From Sulfurospirillum sp001602955 (GTDB lineage: Bacteria; Campylobacterota; Campylobacteria; Campylobacterales; Sulfurospirillaceae): DNA of 64,000 bases. This document shows, piece by piece, positions 1 through 7,651 of this stretch; the stretch's first letter is position 1, and each line of letters begins with the position of its first letter. The DNA lies in the NCBI GenBank assembly GCA_001602955.1, contig LVAC01000018.1, positions 1 through 64,000 of the forward strand, given 5' to 3'. Position numbers and translations under genes: made by a program. The notes beneath the pieces are model-generated. The model searched no databases. It was not told the origin of the DNA and was given only the letters and a program-made list of their open reading frames with translations.

Positions 1-20
1 TAAAGCGCTTTGTTGACTGA
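1..20 (+). rRNA. probable last bases of 23S rRNA (partial)
   Basis: The first bases (TAAAGCGCTTTG) resemble the 3' terminus that follows the conserved TACTAA block of Campylobacterota 23S rRNA, and a 5S gene follows about 70 bases later, as in an rRNA operon. Only the end of the gene would lie in the window, so this rests mainly on context and the exact 3' end is uncertain. Confidence 0.35.
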
Positions 21-63
21 CAATACTAAAATCACCGAAAGAATGGTGAATTAAGCCTATTTT

Positions 64-71
64 GGTATAAT
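64..71 (+). promoter_or_regulatory. extended -10-like box in the 23S-5S spacer
   Basis: TGGTATAAT-like sequence (TATAAT at 66-71) about 17 bases before the 5S gene. It fits an extended -10 promoter but could be chance in an AT-rich spacer, because 5S is normally cut out of the rRNA precursor. Confidence 0.25.
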
Positions 72-87
72 GCTAAATAGATTTAAT

Positions 88-215
88 TCACGATTCTGGT
101 GGCTATTGAGAAGAGGAAACGCCCTGTCCCATTTCGAACCAGGAAGCTAAGCTCTTCATCGCCGATAATACTCTCTCTTACTGAGATGGAAACGTAGGTC
201 GCTGCCAGTTCGTGA
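88..215 (+). rRNA. rrf: 5S ribosomal RNA
   Basis: The sequence has the 5S layout: a 5' CTGGTGGC block, CCCATTTCGAACC in the loop B/C region, AAGCTAAGCTCTTC, CGCCGATAATACT, and a 3' CTGCCAG. The ends pair as helix I: 88-93 with 210-215 and CTGG (96-99) with CCAG (205-208). The exact ends may be a few bases inside these limits. It is the last gene of an rRNA operon whose 23S gene lies before the window. Confidence 0.9.
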
Positions 216-441
216 TTCCTTACTCTCAACTCCCCCTATAACGTATCTCACTCTTTTATTTATAGCTTATTATCTATTGCTCTTTCTTTTTTACGTCAGC
301 TGCTTCTCGACATAATAACTAATTTGCATTAGAATAGTACAAAATGCTGGTTTATATCGATATAGGGAGTAAATTTATTATATTTTTTTATTATATATAT
401 TACTTTTTATCTTCAACTAGCTTTTAGCCTCTTTGCGTTAC

Positions 442-447
442 TATAAT
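442..447 (+). promoter_or_regulatory. candidate -10 box for the gene at 475
   Basis: TATAAT lies 28 bases before the start codon at 475, with no clear -35 box. The AT-rich stretch 216-441 between 5S and this site holds nothing else I can name, and I see no convincing terminator after 5S. Confidence 0.4.
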
Positions 448-474
448 TTCACAACTAAACATAAAGGAATTTCT

Positions 475-813
475 ATGAAAAAGTTTATCGGTTTCGTAGT
501 TTCAGCGTTTTTACTTGTGGGACTTATGAGTACCCATGCAATGGCAGATGCGGCGAAAGGTCAAAAGTACTATCTTAAGTACATGAAAGAGGGTGCCGGC
601 ATGAACGGTGCTAAATTTGCTACGCAACATACGCAAGCAGAGTGGAAAGCTCTATTTGACGGGAAAGGCGAGAAATTTGTTGCAGAATACAGCAAAAAAT
701 ATCCCGGTCTAGAGTCCTTTTTAAAAGGCGATAAATTTGAGAAATTTATGGCAGATATTAAAGATTTCTGCGTTGAGTTTGCAAGCGACAGCGGTAACGT
801 TCCCTCTTGCTAA
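475..813 (+). CDS. small secreted protein, copy 1 (cytochrome-like, no heme motif)
   Basis: The protein has 112 residues. It starts with a clear signal peptide (MKKFIGFVVSAF, cleavage near AMA-DAAKG) and so is periplasmic. The mature part has the KGQKYYLKYM and GMNGAKFATQHT pattern of small cytochrome-c-fold proteins of this phylum but no CXXCH, so heme binding is not supported. Two cysteines remain, in DFCVEFAS and at the very C terminus (VPSC). The start at 475 is chosen for the AAAGGAA site 6 bases upstream and because it gives the same length as copy 2. It is nearly identical to the next gene from base 541 to about 770. The function is unknown. Confidence 0.85.
   Translation: MKKFIGFVVSAFLLVGLMSTHAMADAAKGQKYYLKYMKEGAGMNGAKFATQHTQAEWKALFDGKGEKFVAEYSKKYPGLESFLKGDKFEKFMADIKDFCVEFASDSGNVPSC
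541..770 (+). repeat. near-identical direct repeat, copy 1 (pairs with 1113-1342)
   Basis: The mature coding part of the gene at 475 repeats at 1113-1342, offset 572 bases. I see only one difference over most of this stretch (CTCTA against CTTTA near 657) and a few more at the end. Upstream regions and signal peptides differ clearly, which points to gene conversion rather than only a recent whole-gene duplication. Confidence 0.9.
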
Positions 814-827
814 TCTCAAATTTCTTT

Positions 828-857
828 AACTTTGATCGTTTTAAAACGATCAAAGTT
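828..857. terminator. 30-base perfect palindrome, probable terminator
   Basis: A perfect inverted repeat with two 15-base arms centred at 842/843 lies 15 bases after the first small secreted gene. It can form a hairpin on either strand. The following bases are only modestly T-rich, so the strength is uncertain. Confidence 0.65.
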
Positions 858-1007
858 TGCTCTATATTGTAAAGTTTAATTAACCTAAAAATTCCCAAAA
901 ATTAGACATTCTTGTGCATTCTTTAAGAAAAGTAAAGAAAAGTAGACATAATAATTCCTTATTTTTTTGCTATTACTGTTTTTTAAATTAAAATTTATTT
1001 TACTTTT

Positions 1008-1015
1008 GTTATGAT
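1008..1015 (+). promoter_or_regulatory. extended -10 promoter for copy 2 and the porin
   Basis: TGTTATGAT (TATGAT at 1010-1015) lies 31 bases before the start at 1047, without a -35 box but preceded by T-rich stretches. This is the usual look of housekeeping promoters in Campylobacter and Helicobacter. Confidence 0.5.
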
Positions 1016-1046
1016 GGCTTTACATTAAAAATGCAAAGGAGAGATG

Positions 1047-1385
1047 ATGAAAAAAGTCATCAGTTTATTGGTTTCTGCGTTTTTTGTATTGGGTCTTATG
1101 AGCACCCATGCGATGGCAGATGCGGCGAAAGGTCAAAAGTACTATCTTAAGTACATGAAAGAGGGTGCCGGCATGAACGGTGCTAAATTTGCTACGCAAC
1201 ATACGCAAGCAGAGTGGAAAGCTTTATTTGACGGGAAAGGCGAGAAATTTGTTGCAGAATACAGCAAAAAATATCCCGGTCTAGAGTCCTTTTTAAAAGG
1301 CGATAAATTTGAGAAATTTATGGCAGATATTAAAGATTTCTGTGTTGAATACGCAAGCGACAGCGGCAACGTTCCTTCTTGCTAA
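1047..1385 (+). CDS. small secreted protein, copy 2 (cytochrome-like, no heme motif)
   Basis: 112 residues, with signal peptide MKKVISLLVSAFF and cleavage near AMA-DAAKG. The mature sequence is almost the same as copy 1; the last part reads DFCVEYAS instead of DFCVEFAS. The ATG at 1047 is preferred to the one at 1044 because AAGGAG ends 5 bases before it. The porin gene follows after 37 bases with no terminator between, so the two are probably one transcript. It may hand a ligand or electrons across the periplasm near that porin, but this is inference from position only. Confidence 0.85.
   Translation: MKKVISLLVSAFFVLGLMSTHAMADAAKGQKYYLKYMKEGAGMNGAKFATQHTQAEWKALFDGKGEKFVAEYSKKYPGLESFLKGDKFEKFMADIKDFCVEYASDSGNVPSC
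1113..1342 (+). repeat. near-identical direct repeat, copy 2
   Basis: Partner of 541-770. See that entry for the comparison. Confidence 0.9.
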
Positions 1386-1422
1386 TCGGGTTTAAAAATC
1401 TTACTTAAAAAGGTAAAAAAAG

Positions 1423-2964
1423 ATGAAAAAATTCATCGCTCCACTGCTCGTCGGAGCAGCTCTTACATCGGCTTTCGGTGCCGATGAGTCGTTAAAGCAA
1501 GAAATCGAAGCTTTAAAAGCACAAATGGCGGAGCTTAAAAGTGCCCAAGCAAAAGTAAACGTTGAAGCACTTAAAAATCAGCTCTCTGAAGTCAAAGCAC
1601 ACGATGCCGGCGATAATATCAAATGGACCGTCGATTTTAGAACGGCATATGACTATGTTGATTATAAAATTGGTAGTGGCTTTGCACCATATAATGCCAT
1701 GAGTCCAACTGCTATTGCTGGAAAAACAGAAAAAAATGGACTTTGGACTAATAAATTAATTCTTGGAATGGCATCTCAACCTGCGGACAATTTAGTTTTT
1801 AAAGGTTCATTGGGAGCATATAAAGCTTTTGGACAAAATGATGTTCAAAATGGAATGTTTCAAGATTTTGATTGGTATGGAACACAAAAACCGAACGATT
1901 CAACAATCCGTTTAAGAGAAGCCTATTTTCTTTATTTTGGAGAAATGGGCGATGTCGCGTATAGTGCTAGCTTTGGACGTAGACCTTCAGTGGATGGTTT
2001 CATGACAAATTTAAGAGCGGATAATGAACATCCGGCCTCGCCAATCGGTCATAATATCAATATGGAATTTGATGGGGCAAGTTTCAAATTTGATGTTGAT
2101 AAAGTTACAGGTGTTTCAGGAATGTATTTTAAAATCTGTTTAGGTAGAGGTTTTTCTGAAACGACAGGTTCATATTCAATGGCATCTGACATGACAGGCT
2201 TTAATCCTGCATATATTAAAGATCGAGAAAATCCAAATATGGATTTAGCCGGGTTAATTTTCCAAGCGTTTGATAACGGTCAATATAAAATGATGGTTAA
2301 TGCTTTTAAGGGCTGGAATATGATGGACATTGGTATGGATGTCACAATGGACGGCTCGTATAATATTACTAATATGGCATATAACGGAATGTATGATGTT
2401 GGTGATTTGACGGGTGGGGCTATCTCCTTTCAAGTTAACGGTATCGGTAACGGTATTAGTGATTTCTTAGACGATAGTATTTTCTTTATTTCATATGCAA
2501 TGAGCAAAACAGATCCAAATAATGTAACGGTGAATACACTTAATGGCTCAGCCTATATGGCTAGCATGTATCATTTTGGTGGCGAAGGAATGCTAGGTAG
2601 CAATAAAAGCGAAACTGGGCATTCTGTTTATACCGGTATTCAAGTGCCAGGTGTAATGGAAGGTCAAAGACTTGGTTTAGAGTATAATAAAGGCAGTAAA
2701 TATTGGAGAAGCTTTACCTACGGTGAAGACACTTTAGTCGGTTCAAAACTTGCTGCGCGCGGTGATGCTTATGAAGTTTATTATATTGTGCCACTTGTTA
2801 AGAAAAATTTGACAGCACAACTTAGCTATGTATATATTGATTATGACTATGCTGGTAGTGATCTTTTCTTTGGACAAACGGGAAATCCATCTGGCATGAT
2901 GGGCATGATGCCTTATGTTGATAAAGCTTCAGAAGTTCGTGCTTCTTTACGCTACAGATATTAA
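1423..2964 (+). CDS. outer-membrane porin of the DUF3373 type
   Basis: 513 residues. It has a signal peptide (MKKFIAPLLVGAAL, cleavage after FGA), a coiled-coil stretch at about 23-55 (LKQEIEALKAQMAELKS) that should anchor the protein or trimerise it, then a long beta-barrel-like region starting with WTVDFRTAYDYVDY. The C terminus, ASLRYRY, ends in an aromatic residue as in outer-membrane barrels. I recognise it as the DUF3373 family found in Campylobacterota. The substrate is unknown. The first 230 bases use CpG-rich codons like the neighbours, while from about 1650 the gene is AT-rich and CpG-poor, as if the exposed part had been replaced by recombination. A strong terminator follows. Confidence 0.85.
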   Translation: MKKFIAPLLVGAALTSAFGADESLKQEIEALKAQMAELKSAQAKVNVEALKNQLSEVKAHDAGDNIKWTVDFRTAYDYVDYKIGSGFAPYNAMSPTAIAGKTEKNGLWTNKLILGMASQPADNLVFKGSLGAYKAFGQNDVQNGMFQDFDWYGTQKPNDSTIRLREAYFLYFGEMGDVAYSASFGRRPSVDGFMTNLRADNEHPASPIGHNINMEFDGASFKFDVDKVTGVSGMYFKICLGRGFSETTGSYSMASDMTGFNPAYIKDRENPNMDLAGLIFQAFDNGQYKMMVNAFKGWNMMDIGMDVTMDGSYNITNMAYNGMYDVGDLTGGAISFQVNGIGNGISDFLDDSIFFISYAMSKTDPNNVTVNTLNGSAYMASMYHFGGEGMLGSNKSETGHSVYTGIQVPGVMEGQRLGLEYNKGSKYWRSFTYGEDTLVGSKLAARGDAYEVYYIVPLVKKNLTAQLSYVYIDYDYAGSDLFFGQTGNPSGMMGMMPYVDKASEVRASLRYRY

Positions 2965-2980
2965 TCTATCTTCTTTACGC

Positions 2981-3014
2981 AAGAGAGGTTTTAAAACCTC
3001 TCTTTTTTCTTCTT
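2981..3014 (+). terminator. Rho-independent terminator after the porin
   Basis: Perfect 24-base inverted repeat (2981-3004; arms AAGAGAGG and CCTCTCTT around TTTTAAAA) running straight into a T-rich tail. Confidence 0.9.
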
Positions 3015-3078
3015 AAAACAAAGCCGCAAAACAGTCAAACTATGTTAAGCTATAGCATCTTCGAGCAAAGGAAGTTTC

Positions 3079-3327
3079 ATGCGATGGATCAGTCTTGCCT
3101 TGCTTTTGCTTTTTTTGAGCGGATGCTCAAATCTAACGAAAGAGAAGTACGATAAAATTGAGATCGGTATGAGTTATGCACAGGTGATCGATATTTTAGG
3201 TAAAGCAACCGAGTGTAACACGCTTGCGGGTATGAGCGATTGTACTTGGGGCGATGAAAAACGTTACGTCAAAGTTAAATTTATCACCGATAAAGTGATG
3301 TTGATGCATGCGCAAGGTATCGAGTAA
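3079..3327 (+). CDS. small lipoprotein, SmpA/DUF3862-like fold
   Basis: 82 residues. A short hydrophobic signal ends in the lipobox LSGC at 13-16, so it should be a lipid-anchored envelope protein. The mature part (LTKEKYDKIEIGMSYAQVI, then DILGKAT) has the IGMSYAQV...LG pattern of the BLIP/SmpA-like small lipoproteins (DUF3862). Two more cysteines (ECNTLAGMSDCTWG) could form a disulfide. AAAGGAAG precedes the ATG. It stands alone between the porin terminator and the membrane gene at 3387. The cellular role is not known. Confidence 0.8.
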   Translation: MRWISLALLLLFLSGCSNLTKEKYDKIEIGMSYAQVIDILGKATECNTLAGMSDCTWGDEKRYVKVKFITDKVMLMHAQGIE

Positions 3328-3386
3328 TTAACAAAAGATTAACATCTCTCATCTATAATTTCAAATACATAAAAAAGGAATGTTAG

Positions 3387-3896
3387 ATGAATGTTATAGC
3401 TCGAAATATCGTCAGTAGTCTCTTAATGATACTCTTTAGCGTCGTATCCGTAACGGGTGTGATGATGTTTTTCAAAATCCGAATACTCTCCGGCGAAGCA
3501 CTTCATATATGGTTAGGTTTTGTCTTTGTGTTAATGTCGTGTTTACATGTAATGAAAAATTGGAATAACGTCCGTATCTATTTTACGAAGCGTTCAACGC
3601 ATTTTACTTTTTTATTCGGACTTTGTGTCGTCGTAGTATTTGTAGCGATGCCGTTGTTTCAGCCGCAAGAGCGTACGATCAATCCAAAAGGATTGATTTT
3701 TCAAACGATGATGAGTGCGCCGCTTTCTAAGCTAGCCGCTTTTACGGATATCGATGAAGAACTTATGGTTAAAGAGTTAGCCGGTAGGCACATATCGGCT
3801 TCCGGCAGGCAATCTATCTTGGAAATTGCAAAAGCTAACGATACGACAAACGACGCTATTTTAAAGATAGTCTTTAGCGTTCCCGCAATGCACTAA
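3387..3896 (+). CDS. membrane protein with DUF4405-like domain
   Basis: 169 residues with about three transmembrane segments (near 9-30, 37-57 and 72-91). Paired histidines near membrane edges (EALHIWLGF and CLHVMKNW) are typical of the DUF4405/cytochrome b561-like fold, in which they may bind heme. The soluble C-terminal half (RTINPKGLIFQ; GRHISASGRQSILEIAK) resembles a small helical domain. AAAAAGGAATG precedes the start. The electron-transfer role is inferred from the family only. It converges with the gene at 3946 across an inverted-repeat terminator. Confidence 0.7.
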   Translation: MNVIARNIVSSLLMILFSVVSVTGVMMFFKIRILSGEALHIWLGFVFVLMSCLHVMKNWNNVRIYFTKRSTHFTFLFGLCVVVVFVAMPLFQPQERTINPKGLIFQTMMSAPLSKLAAFTDIDEELMVKELAGRHISASGRQSILEIAKANDTTNDAILKIVFSVPAMH

Positions 3897-3902
3897 TGCA
3901 AA

Positions 3903-3933
3903 CTGACATGTAAGAATTATTCTTACATGTCAG
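3903..3933. terminator. bidirectional terminator built from two TTACATGTCA motifs
   Basis: A perfect inverted repeat with 15-base arms and one central base lies between two convergent genes. Each arm contains one copy of the window-wide palindrome in its TGACATGTAA spelling (3904-3913 and 3923-3932). Confidence 0.85.
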
Positions 3934-3945
3934 AATTTACGAAGT

Positions 3946-5199
3946 CTATTTTTCTTCTTTTTTCATCGCTTCTTTGGCACTTTTTACGGCACCGTCAACC
4001 ATGTTTTTAGCGACTTTCCATGCATGAAAACCTAATTTTTTAGCCTCTTGTGCCACTTGTTTTGCTTTTTCGTTCTCAAATTCGAATTGTTTCAAAGACT
4101 CAACTTTGGATGTTGCGATTTTTTCAAACTCGTTGACGTCTTTTTTGAAGGATTCGAGTCTTTTTTCGGCTTTTTCTTTGAACGTTTTTTCTAAAACAAA
4201 TGCTTCGGCTTTAAGTTGTTCGATGCGCTCGCTAATCGCTTCTTTTGCTTCGTTTGCCGCACGCATCATTTTGGCGGTCGAGCTGTTCATCTCTTTTAAA
4301 ATTTCTTGAATAAGCGAAGCGGAGATACCTTCGTTTTGTGCGGCAAGTGCTTCGAGAAGTTTCATAAATTGCTCGTCGACTTTGAGTAACTCTTTGCGCA
4401 ACTGCGTCAAATCGGTTTCCAAAAGACCTTCAATCTCTTCCGTTGGAGCAAATTTCAAATCATTTTTAAATTTATCGATGGCTTTAGCGATGCCCTCTCT
4501 TACGCCGTTAATCGTGCCTTCTAAAATATCTTTGGCATGCCCTAAATCTTCGTCGGCAATTTCGATAGCTGCGGAAATAACGGTATGTGAAATATCCATC
4601 ATACGCTTTTTACTCAATTCGCGTTCGCTAATCGCTTGAAAAGAGAGATTTTTTGTAATTTCGTAAATCGTATCGACGATATCGCTTCCTTTCTCAAGTG
4701 TCGTGAGCAAGGCTTCACTGGTTGTTTCATGCAAAATACCGAGCATTTCGATACCTTTGAGCTTAGCATCGCTGAGTGCCGATAAAGCATGAAGTTTTGT
4801 TTCTTCTTGCATCGATTCGATATGATGTTCAAGCGTATCGAACATTTGAGTTAACGTGGCGCGAATGTGTTGTTTTTGGTGAAAAATACTCTTTTCCAAT
4901 TGTTCTTTTTCGTAAATCGTTTTGTATAAAAATGCCTCTTGTTCATAGCTAGAAGCTTTTAAAAGACCGTCAATAACACTATTGAGGGCTCGCGTATTTT
5001 TGAGTCCTTCTTCATGTAACGCTTTTGCGTAAAGTTCAAACAATTCGCCCAATCGATTGTAAATATTGTGCTCATCTTTAAGGCGTTGAATTTTTTTACG
5101 CGAAAGTTCAAAACAGAGTTCGGAAATCAGCGGGTAAAGTTTGGGACTGTCTTTGTTTTCCTTAACGGTTGCCAAAAAAATGGTGTACGTCGATTCCAT
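3946..5199 (-). CDS. long helical coiled-coil protein, unknown function
   Basis: 417 residues with no signal peptide or membrane segment. It is almost wholly helical, rich in Glu, Lys and Ala, with heptad-like stretches at about 240-300 and 320-417 (for example EKRLESFKKDVNEFEK). The C-terminal Lys/Ala-rich part (AKKLGFHAWKVAKNMVDG, then VKSAKEAMKKEEK) recalls apolipoprotein- or phasin-like amphipathic helices. I do not recognise the family with confidence. The gene DUF493/moaC lies just upstream on the same strand (13-base gap), so they may be cotranscribed. It could be a scaffold or membrane- or polymer-associated protein; that is a guess from composition. Confidence 0.75.
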   Translation of the reverse strand: MESTYTIFLATVKENKDSPKLYPLISELCFELSRKKIQRLKDEHNIYNRLGELFELYAKALHEEGLKNTRALNSVIDGLLKASSYEQEAFLYKTIYEKEQLEKSIFHQKQHIRATLTQMFDTLEHHIESMQEETKLHALSALSDAKLKGIEMLGILHETTSEALLTTLEKGSDIVDTIYEITKNLSFQAISERELSKKRMMDISHTVISAAIEIADEDLGHAKDILEGTINGVREGIAKAIDKFKNDLKFAPTEEIEGLLETDLTQLRKELLKVDEQFMKLLEALAAQNEGISASLIQEILKEMNSSTAKMMRAANEAKEAISERIEQLKAEAFVLEKTFKEKAEKRLESFKKDVNEFEKIATSKVESLKQFEFENEKAKQVAQEAKKLGFHAWKVAKNMVDGAVKSAKEAMKKEEK

Positions 5200-5212
5200 A
5201 TAAACCTCTCTT

Positions 5213-5470
5213 TTACAATACGAATTTAATGTGTTGATGTGCTTTGAGTAAATGATAAAGCATTTTTCGATCGTCTGTTCCGTGGACTAAAACACGCAAA
5301 GTGTAACTGACATAGTTGCCTTGTTTGCTCTTTTGCGATTTGGCGATTTCATGAACGCGCTCTTCTAGAAGTTCCGTAACGATAGCACGAATATCATGTT
5401 TAGCGTCCAAAACCAATTTGTATTCCCAATGGCAAGGGTAATCAAGCTGGAGTTCTGGCGTAGTTTCCAC
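5213..5470 (-). CDS. DUF493 (YbeD-like) family protein
   Basis: 85 residues. The pattern LDYPCHWEYKLVL...RAIVTELLEE...GNYVSYTLRVLVHGTDDRKMLYHLLKAH fits the small alpha/beta DUF493 fold, which is structurally known from E. coli YbeD and a Helicobacter pylori homologue. YbeD-like proteins resemble ACT-type regulatory domains; no exact function is agreed. Its start overlaps the end of moaC by 29 bases, so translation is probably coupled. Confidence 0.85.
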   Translation of the reverse strand: METTPELQLDYPCHWEYKLVLDAKHDIRAIVTELLEERVHEIAKSQKSKQGNYVSYTLRVLVHGTDDRKMLYHLLKAHQHIKFVL

Positions 5471-5921
5471 TTTTTCCTCCGCTTTTGGACTCCAAGCAAA
5501 CGGCGTTGATAATCATCGATTTGTCGATCGCTTTTGCCATATCGTAAATCGTCAACAATCCGATGCTTACACCCGTAAGCGCTTCCATCTCGACGCCGGT
5601 TTGTCCTTTGAGTTTTGCCGTTACGCGTAACCTAAACCCCGGCAATTCCAGTAGCTCTTCGACGTCGCAGTTGACCGACGTGAGCATTAAGGGATGGCAC
5701 ATCGGGATTAAATCGCTGGTACGTTTGGTTCCCATGATCGCGGCAACGATGGCGGTTTGGAGCACGGGACCTTTTTTGGTTTGCTCTGAAATAATCATCT
5801 CGTATGCATGCGAGCTCATCGTGATTGTACCGCTAGCGACCGCAACGCGAAATGTCTCTTCTTTGTCGCTGACATCGACCATTTTAGGGCGATCTTTTTC
5901 ATCCAAATGGGTTAATTTCAT
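5442..5921 (-). CDS. moaC: MoaC, cyclic pyranopterin monophosphate synthase
   Basis: 159 residues, the normal length. MoaC works after MoaA in molybdenum cofactor synthesis, turning the 3',8-cyclo-GTP product into cyclic pyranopterin monophosphate in the cytoplasm. Recognisable blocks are MVDVSDK near the start, AAIMGTKRTSDLIPMCHPL (active-site region) and VEMEALTGVS...TIYDMAKAID near the C terminus. The end is basic and Gly/Ser-rich (ESKSGGKSGNY). It heads a small operon with the DUF493 gene. mobA, another cofactor gene, lies 5 kb away. Confidence 0.96.
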   Translation of the reverse strand: MKLTHLDEKDRPKMVDVSDKEETFRVAVASGTITMSSHAYEMIISEQTKKGPVLQTAIVAAIMGTKRTSDLIPMCHPLMLTSVNCDVEELLELPGFRLRVTAKLKGQTGVEMEALTGVSIGLLTIYDMAKAIDKSMIINAVCLESKSGGKSGNYARTPA

Positions 5922-6062
5922 GCTCTTATCTCTTTTGTTTTTAATTTATTATAGCACCATTTTTCTTAATACCGTTCGTAAGCGCGTGATAAGAGTGTGT
6001 CATTTTTTCTCACTTGGCGCATCAAGGCGTTATTCTAAAGTATATAAAACGAAATTATATGC

Positions 6063-6068
6063 TACAAT
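6063..6068 (+). promoter_or_regulatory. extended -10 promoter for the RRM gene
   Basis: TGCTACAAT (TACAAT at 6063-6068) would give a leader of about 90 bases before the start at 6164. The same ATGCTACAAT string occurs before recA. There is no recognisable -35 box. Confidence 0.45.
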
Positions 6069-6163
6069 GATTTTGCAAAGTCATTCAGTGTTTTCTTCAT
6101 AATAACGTAGTTACGGGCAAAAAAGATGACGTGAATGATTCAAACACGAGGAGTATGGTAACG

Positions 6164-6442
6164 ATGAACATTTACGTAGGTAATGTTAAGTATGAGATGA
6201 CGGGAGAACAACTTAAAGAGATGTTTTCCGCATACGGTGAGGTCAGTAGCGCACGCATTATTAGCGACAGGGAAACCGGTCGTTCTAAAGGATTTGGTTT
6301 TGTCGAGATGCCAAACGATGCGGAAGCTAAAGTGGCTATCGAGTCGACAAATGAAAAAGAGGTCGGAGGAAGAACGCTTAAAGTCAATGAAGCGAGACCT
6401 CGCGAAGAACGCCCGAGAAGATCCCCAAGAGAGTTCAACTAA
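6164..6442 (+). CDS. single-RRM RNA-binding protein
   Basis: 92 residues made of one RNA recognition motif. RNP2 is IYVGNV at the N terminus and RNP1 is SKGFGFVEM in the middle, both with the aromatic residues that stack on RNA. The C-terminal tail is rich in Arg, Pro and Glu (ARPREERPRRSPREFN). Such short RRM proteins occur in cyanobacteria and Campylobacterota and are thought to act as RNA chaperones. The ATG at 6164 is chosen because MNIYVGN is the family start and GAGGAG lies 10 bases upstream; an ATG at 6155 is too close to that site. The gene is monocistronic and followed by a terminator. Confidence 0.93.
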   Translation: MNIYVGNVKYEMTGEQLKEMFSAYGEVSSARIISDRETGRSKGFGFVEMPNDAEAKVAIESTNEKEVGGRTLKVNEARPREERPRRSPREFN

Positions 6443-6457
6443 GACGTTTCCCGCTCA

Positions 6458-6499
6458 AAAGATTCGCGCCGAACGGTCGCGAATCTTTAACGCTTTTTT
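6458..6499 (+). terminator. terminator between the RRM gene and pldA
   Basis: The 11-base arms 6458-6468 and 6478-6488 pair perfectly around a 9-base loop, followed by a run of six T at 6494-6499. The 3' end of the convergent pldA lies inside the T run. Confidence 0.8.
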
Positions 6500-7550
6500 A
6501 CCTTGATAAGGCAAACCCTATACCGATACGATCGCTTCGTTTGTTATAATCGATTAAACTTTCCGCATAACCGCTGTAGAGTTGAATGTAACCGAACAGA
6601 TTCTTCTCCCATAACGGAAATGTCCAATCTGCTTGAACGGCACCTCTATTGTCGTCACGATGAAAATTGTTACGCACTAAAATTTTAAACGTGTGTTGTT
6701 TCCACGGGTACATCAGCTCCAAATCCGCAATACCTAAATAATCGTCGATATCGGGATTGTCGTCACTGTTGGCATCTTCGGGGATGCGGTACCATATGCG
6801 TGGAGAAATGACCCAATCGCCCGCTTGCAAATAGGTTTTGGCATAGACGCGATTCCACGAACGCGATTTATCGCCTCCTTGACCGTTGGACTCGTGTAGT
6901 ACGCCGATTTGGTAAGCTTTGATAAAACTATCGTCGCTAAAATGCGGCATAATCATAAAAAGTTCGGGTTGATAATTGGTCTCTCTAAAGGGAGCGGAGT
7001 CGTCCGTCGTTTGCCACCATGAGGTTTGCGTATAGGCAACAACGAAACTTTCGTGTAACCCCAAGAGATTGTCGGAAAGTCCTTTTTGAAGACTGAGCTG
7101 AAATTTGGTTTCGGCGTGTTTTCTATCGCCGTGAGAAACCGCATCGTAGGTCATCGGCAAAAGATAGTTGATTTTATAGGGCGCAATGTCAAACGCTTGA
7201 GTCAACATCTGTTTCATCGAAGCTTTGGTTTCGTCGTCACCGTCGTACGATCGTAAGAAAGAGCCGTAGACGGCTTCGGTACGTTCGATTCTTTGCAGTT
7301 GTTCGACGGTTTCAGGCTCAGACGTTTGTCGAGTAAGCGGCGTTTTTTCGATACTCAGCGTTGCGGCATGTTTGTACCATAGCAGTGCTCTGTCTTTGTC
7401 GTCGTGCGCTTCATAATACTTGGCGAGATTTAAAGCCGCCGAGGCATCGCCGCCGAGAGCTTTTTCTTCTAAAAGCGACGTCGCTTCCGTTGCATGAAGG
7501 AGCAATGACATGGTAAAGAGTATGAAAAATGCGATAAGGGAGTGTTTCAT
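6498..7550 (-). CDS. pldA: outer-membrane phospholipase A with N-terminal TPR/Sel1-like extension
   Basis: 350 residues. After a signal peptide (about 1-19) comes a helical repeat like one Sel1/TPR unit (GDASAALNLAKYYEAHDD, about 35-62), then the OMPLA beta barrel. The catalytic motif is GVLHESNGQ with His219 and Ser221; Asn233 in SRSWNRVY completes the triad. The enzyme hydrolyses phospholipids in the outer membrane, normally as a calcium-dependent dimer. E. coli PldA is about 290 residues, so the N-terminal repeat is extra. The last residues end in Phe-Ala-Leu-Ser-Arg rather than a terminal aromatic. Confidence 0.9.
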   Translation of the reverse strand: MKHSLIAFFILFTMSLLLHATEATSLLEEKALGGDASAALNLAKYYEAHDDKDRALLWYKHAATLSIEKTPLTRQTSEPETVEQLQRIERTEAVYGSFLRSYDGDDETKASMKQMLTQAFDIAPYKINYLLPMTYDAVSHGDRKHAETKFQLSLQKGLSDNLLGLHESFVVAYTQTSWWQTTDDSAPFRETNYQPELFMIMPHFSDDSFIKAYQIGVLHESNGQGGDKSRSWNRVYAKTYLQAGDWVISPRIWYRIPEDANSDDNPDIDDYLGIADLELMYPWKQHTFKILVRNNFHRDDNRGAVQADWTFPLWEKNLFGYIQLYSGYAESLIDYNKRSDRIGIGFALSR

Positions 7551-7651
7551 AAGGAGTACCTTCTAAAATTAAAACATAATTATAGCGCAACTATGCGTAT
7601 TTACGGGAAGGATTTCGACCGCGCGGGTAACGAGGCCGAAAGAAAAGAGGT

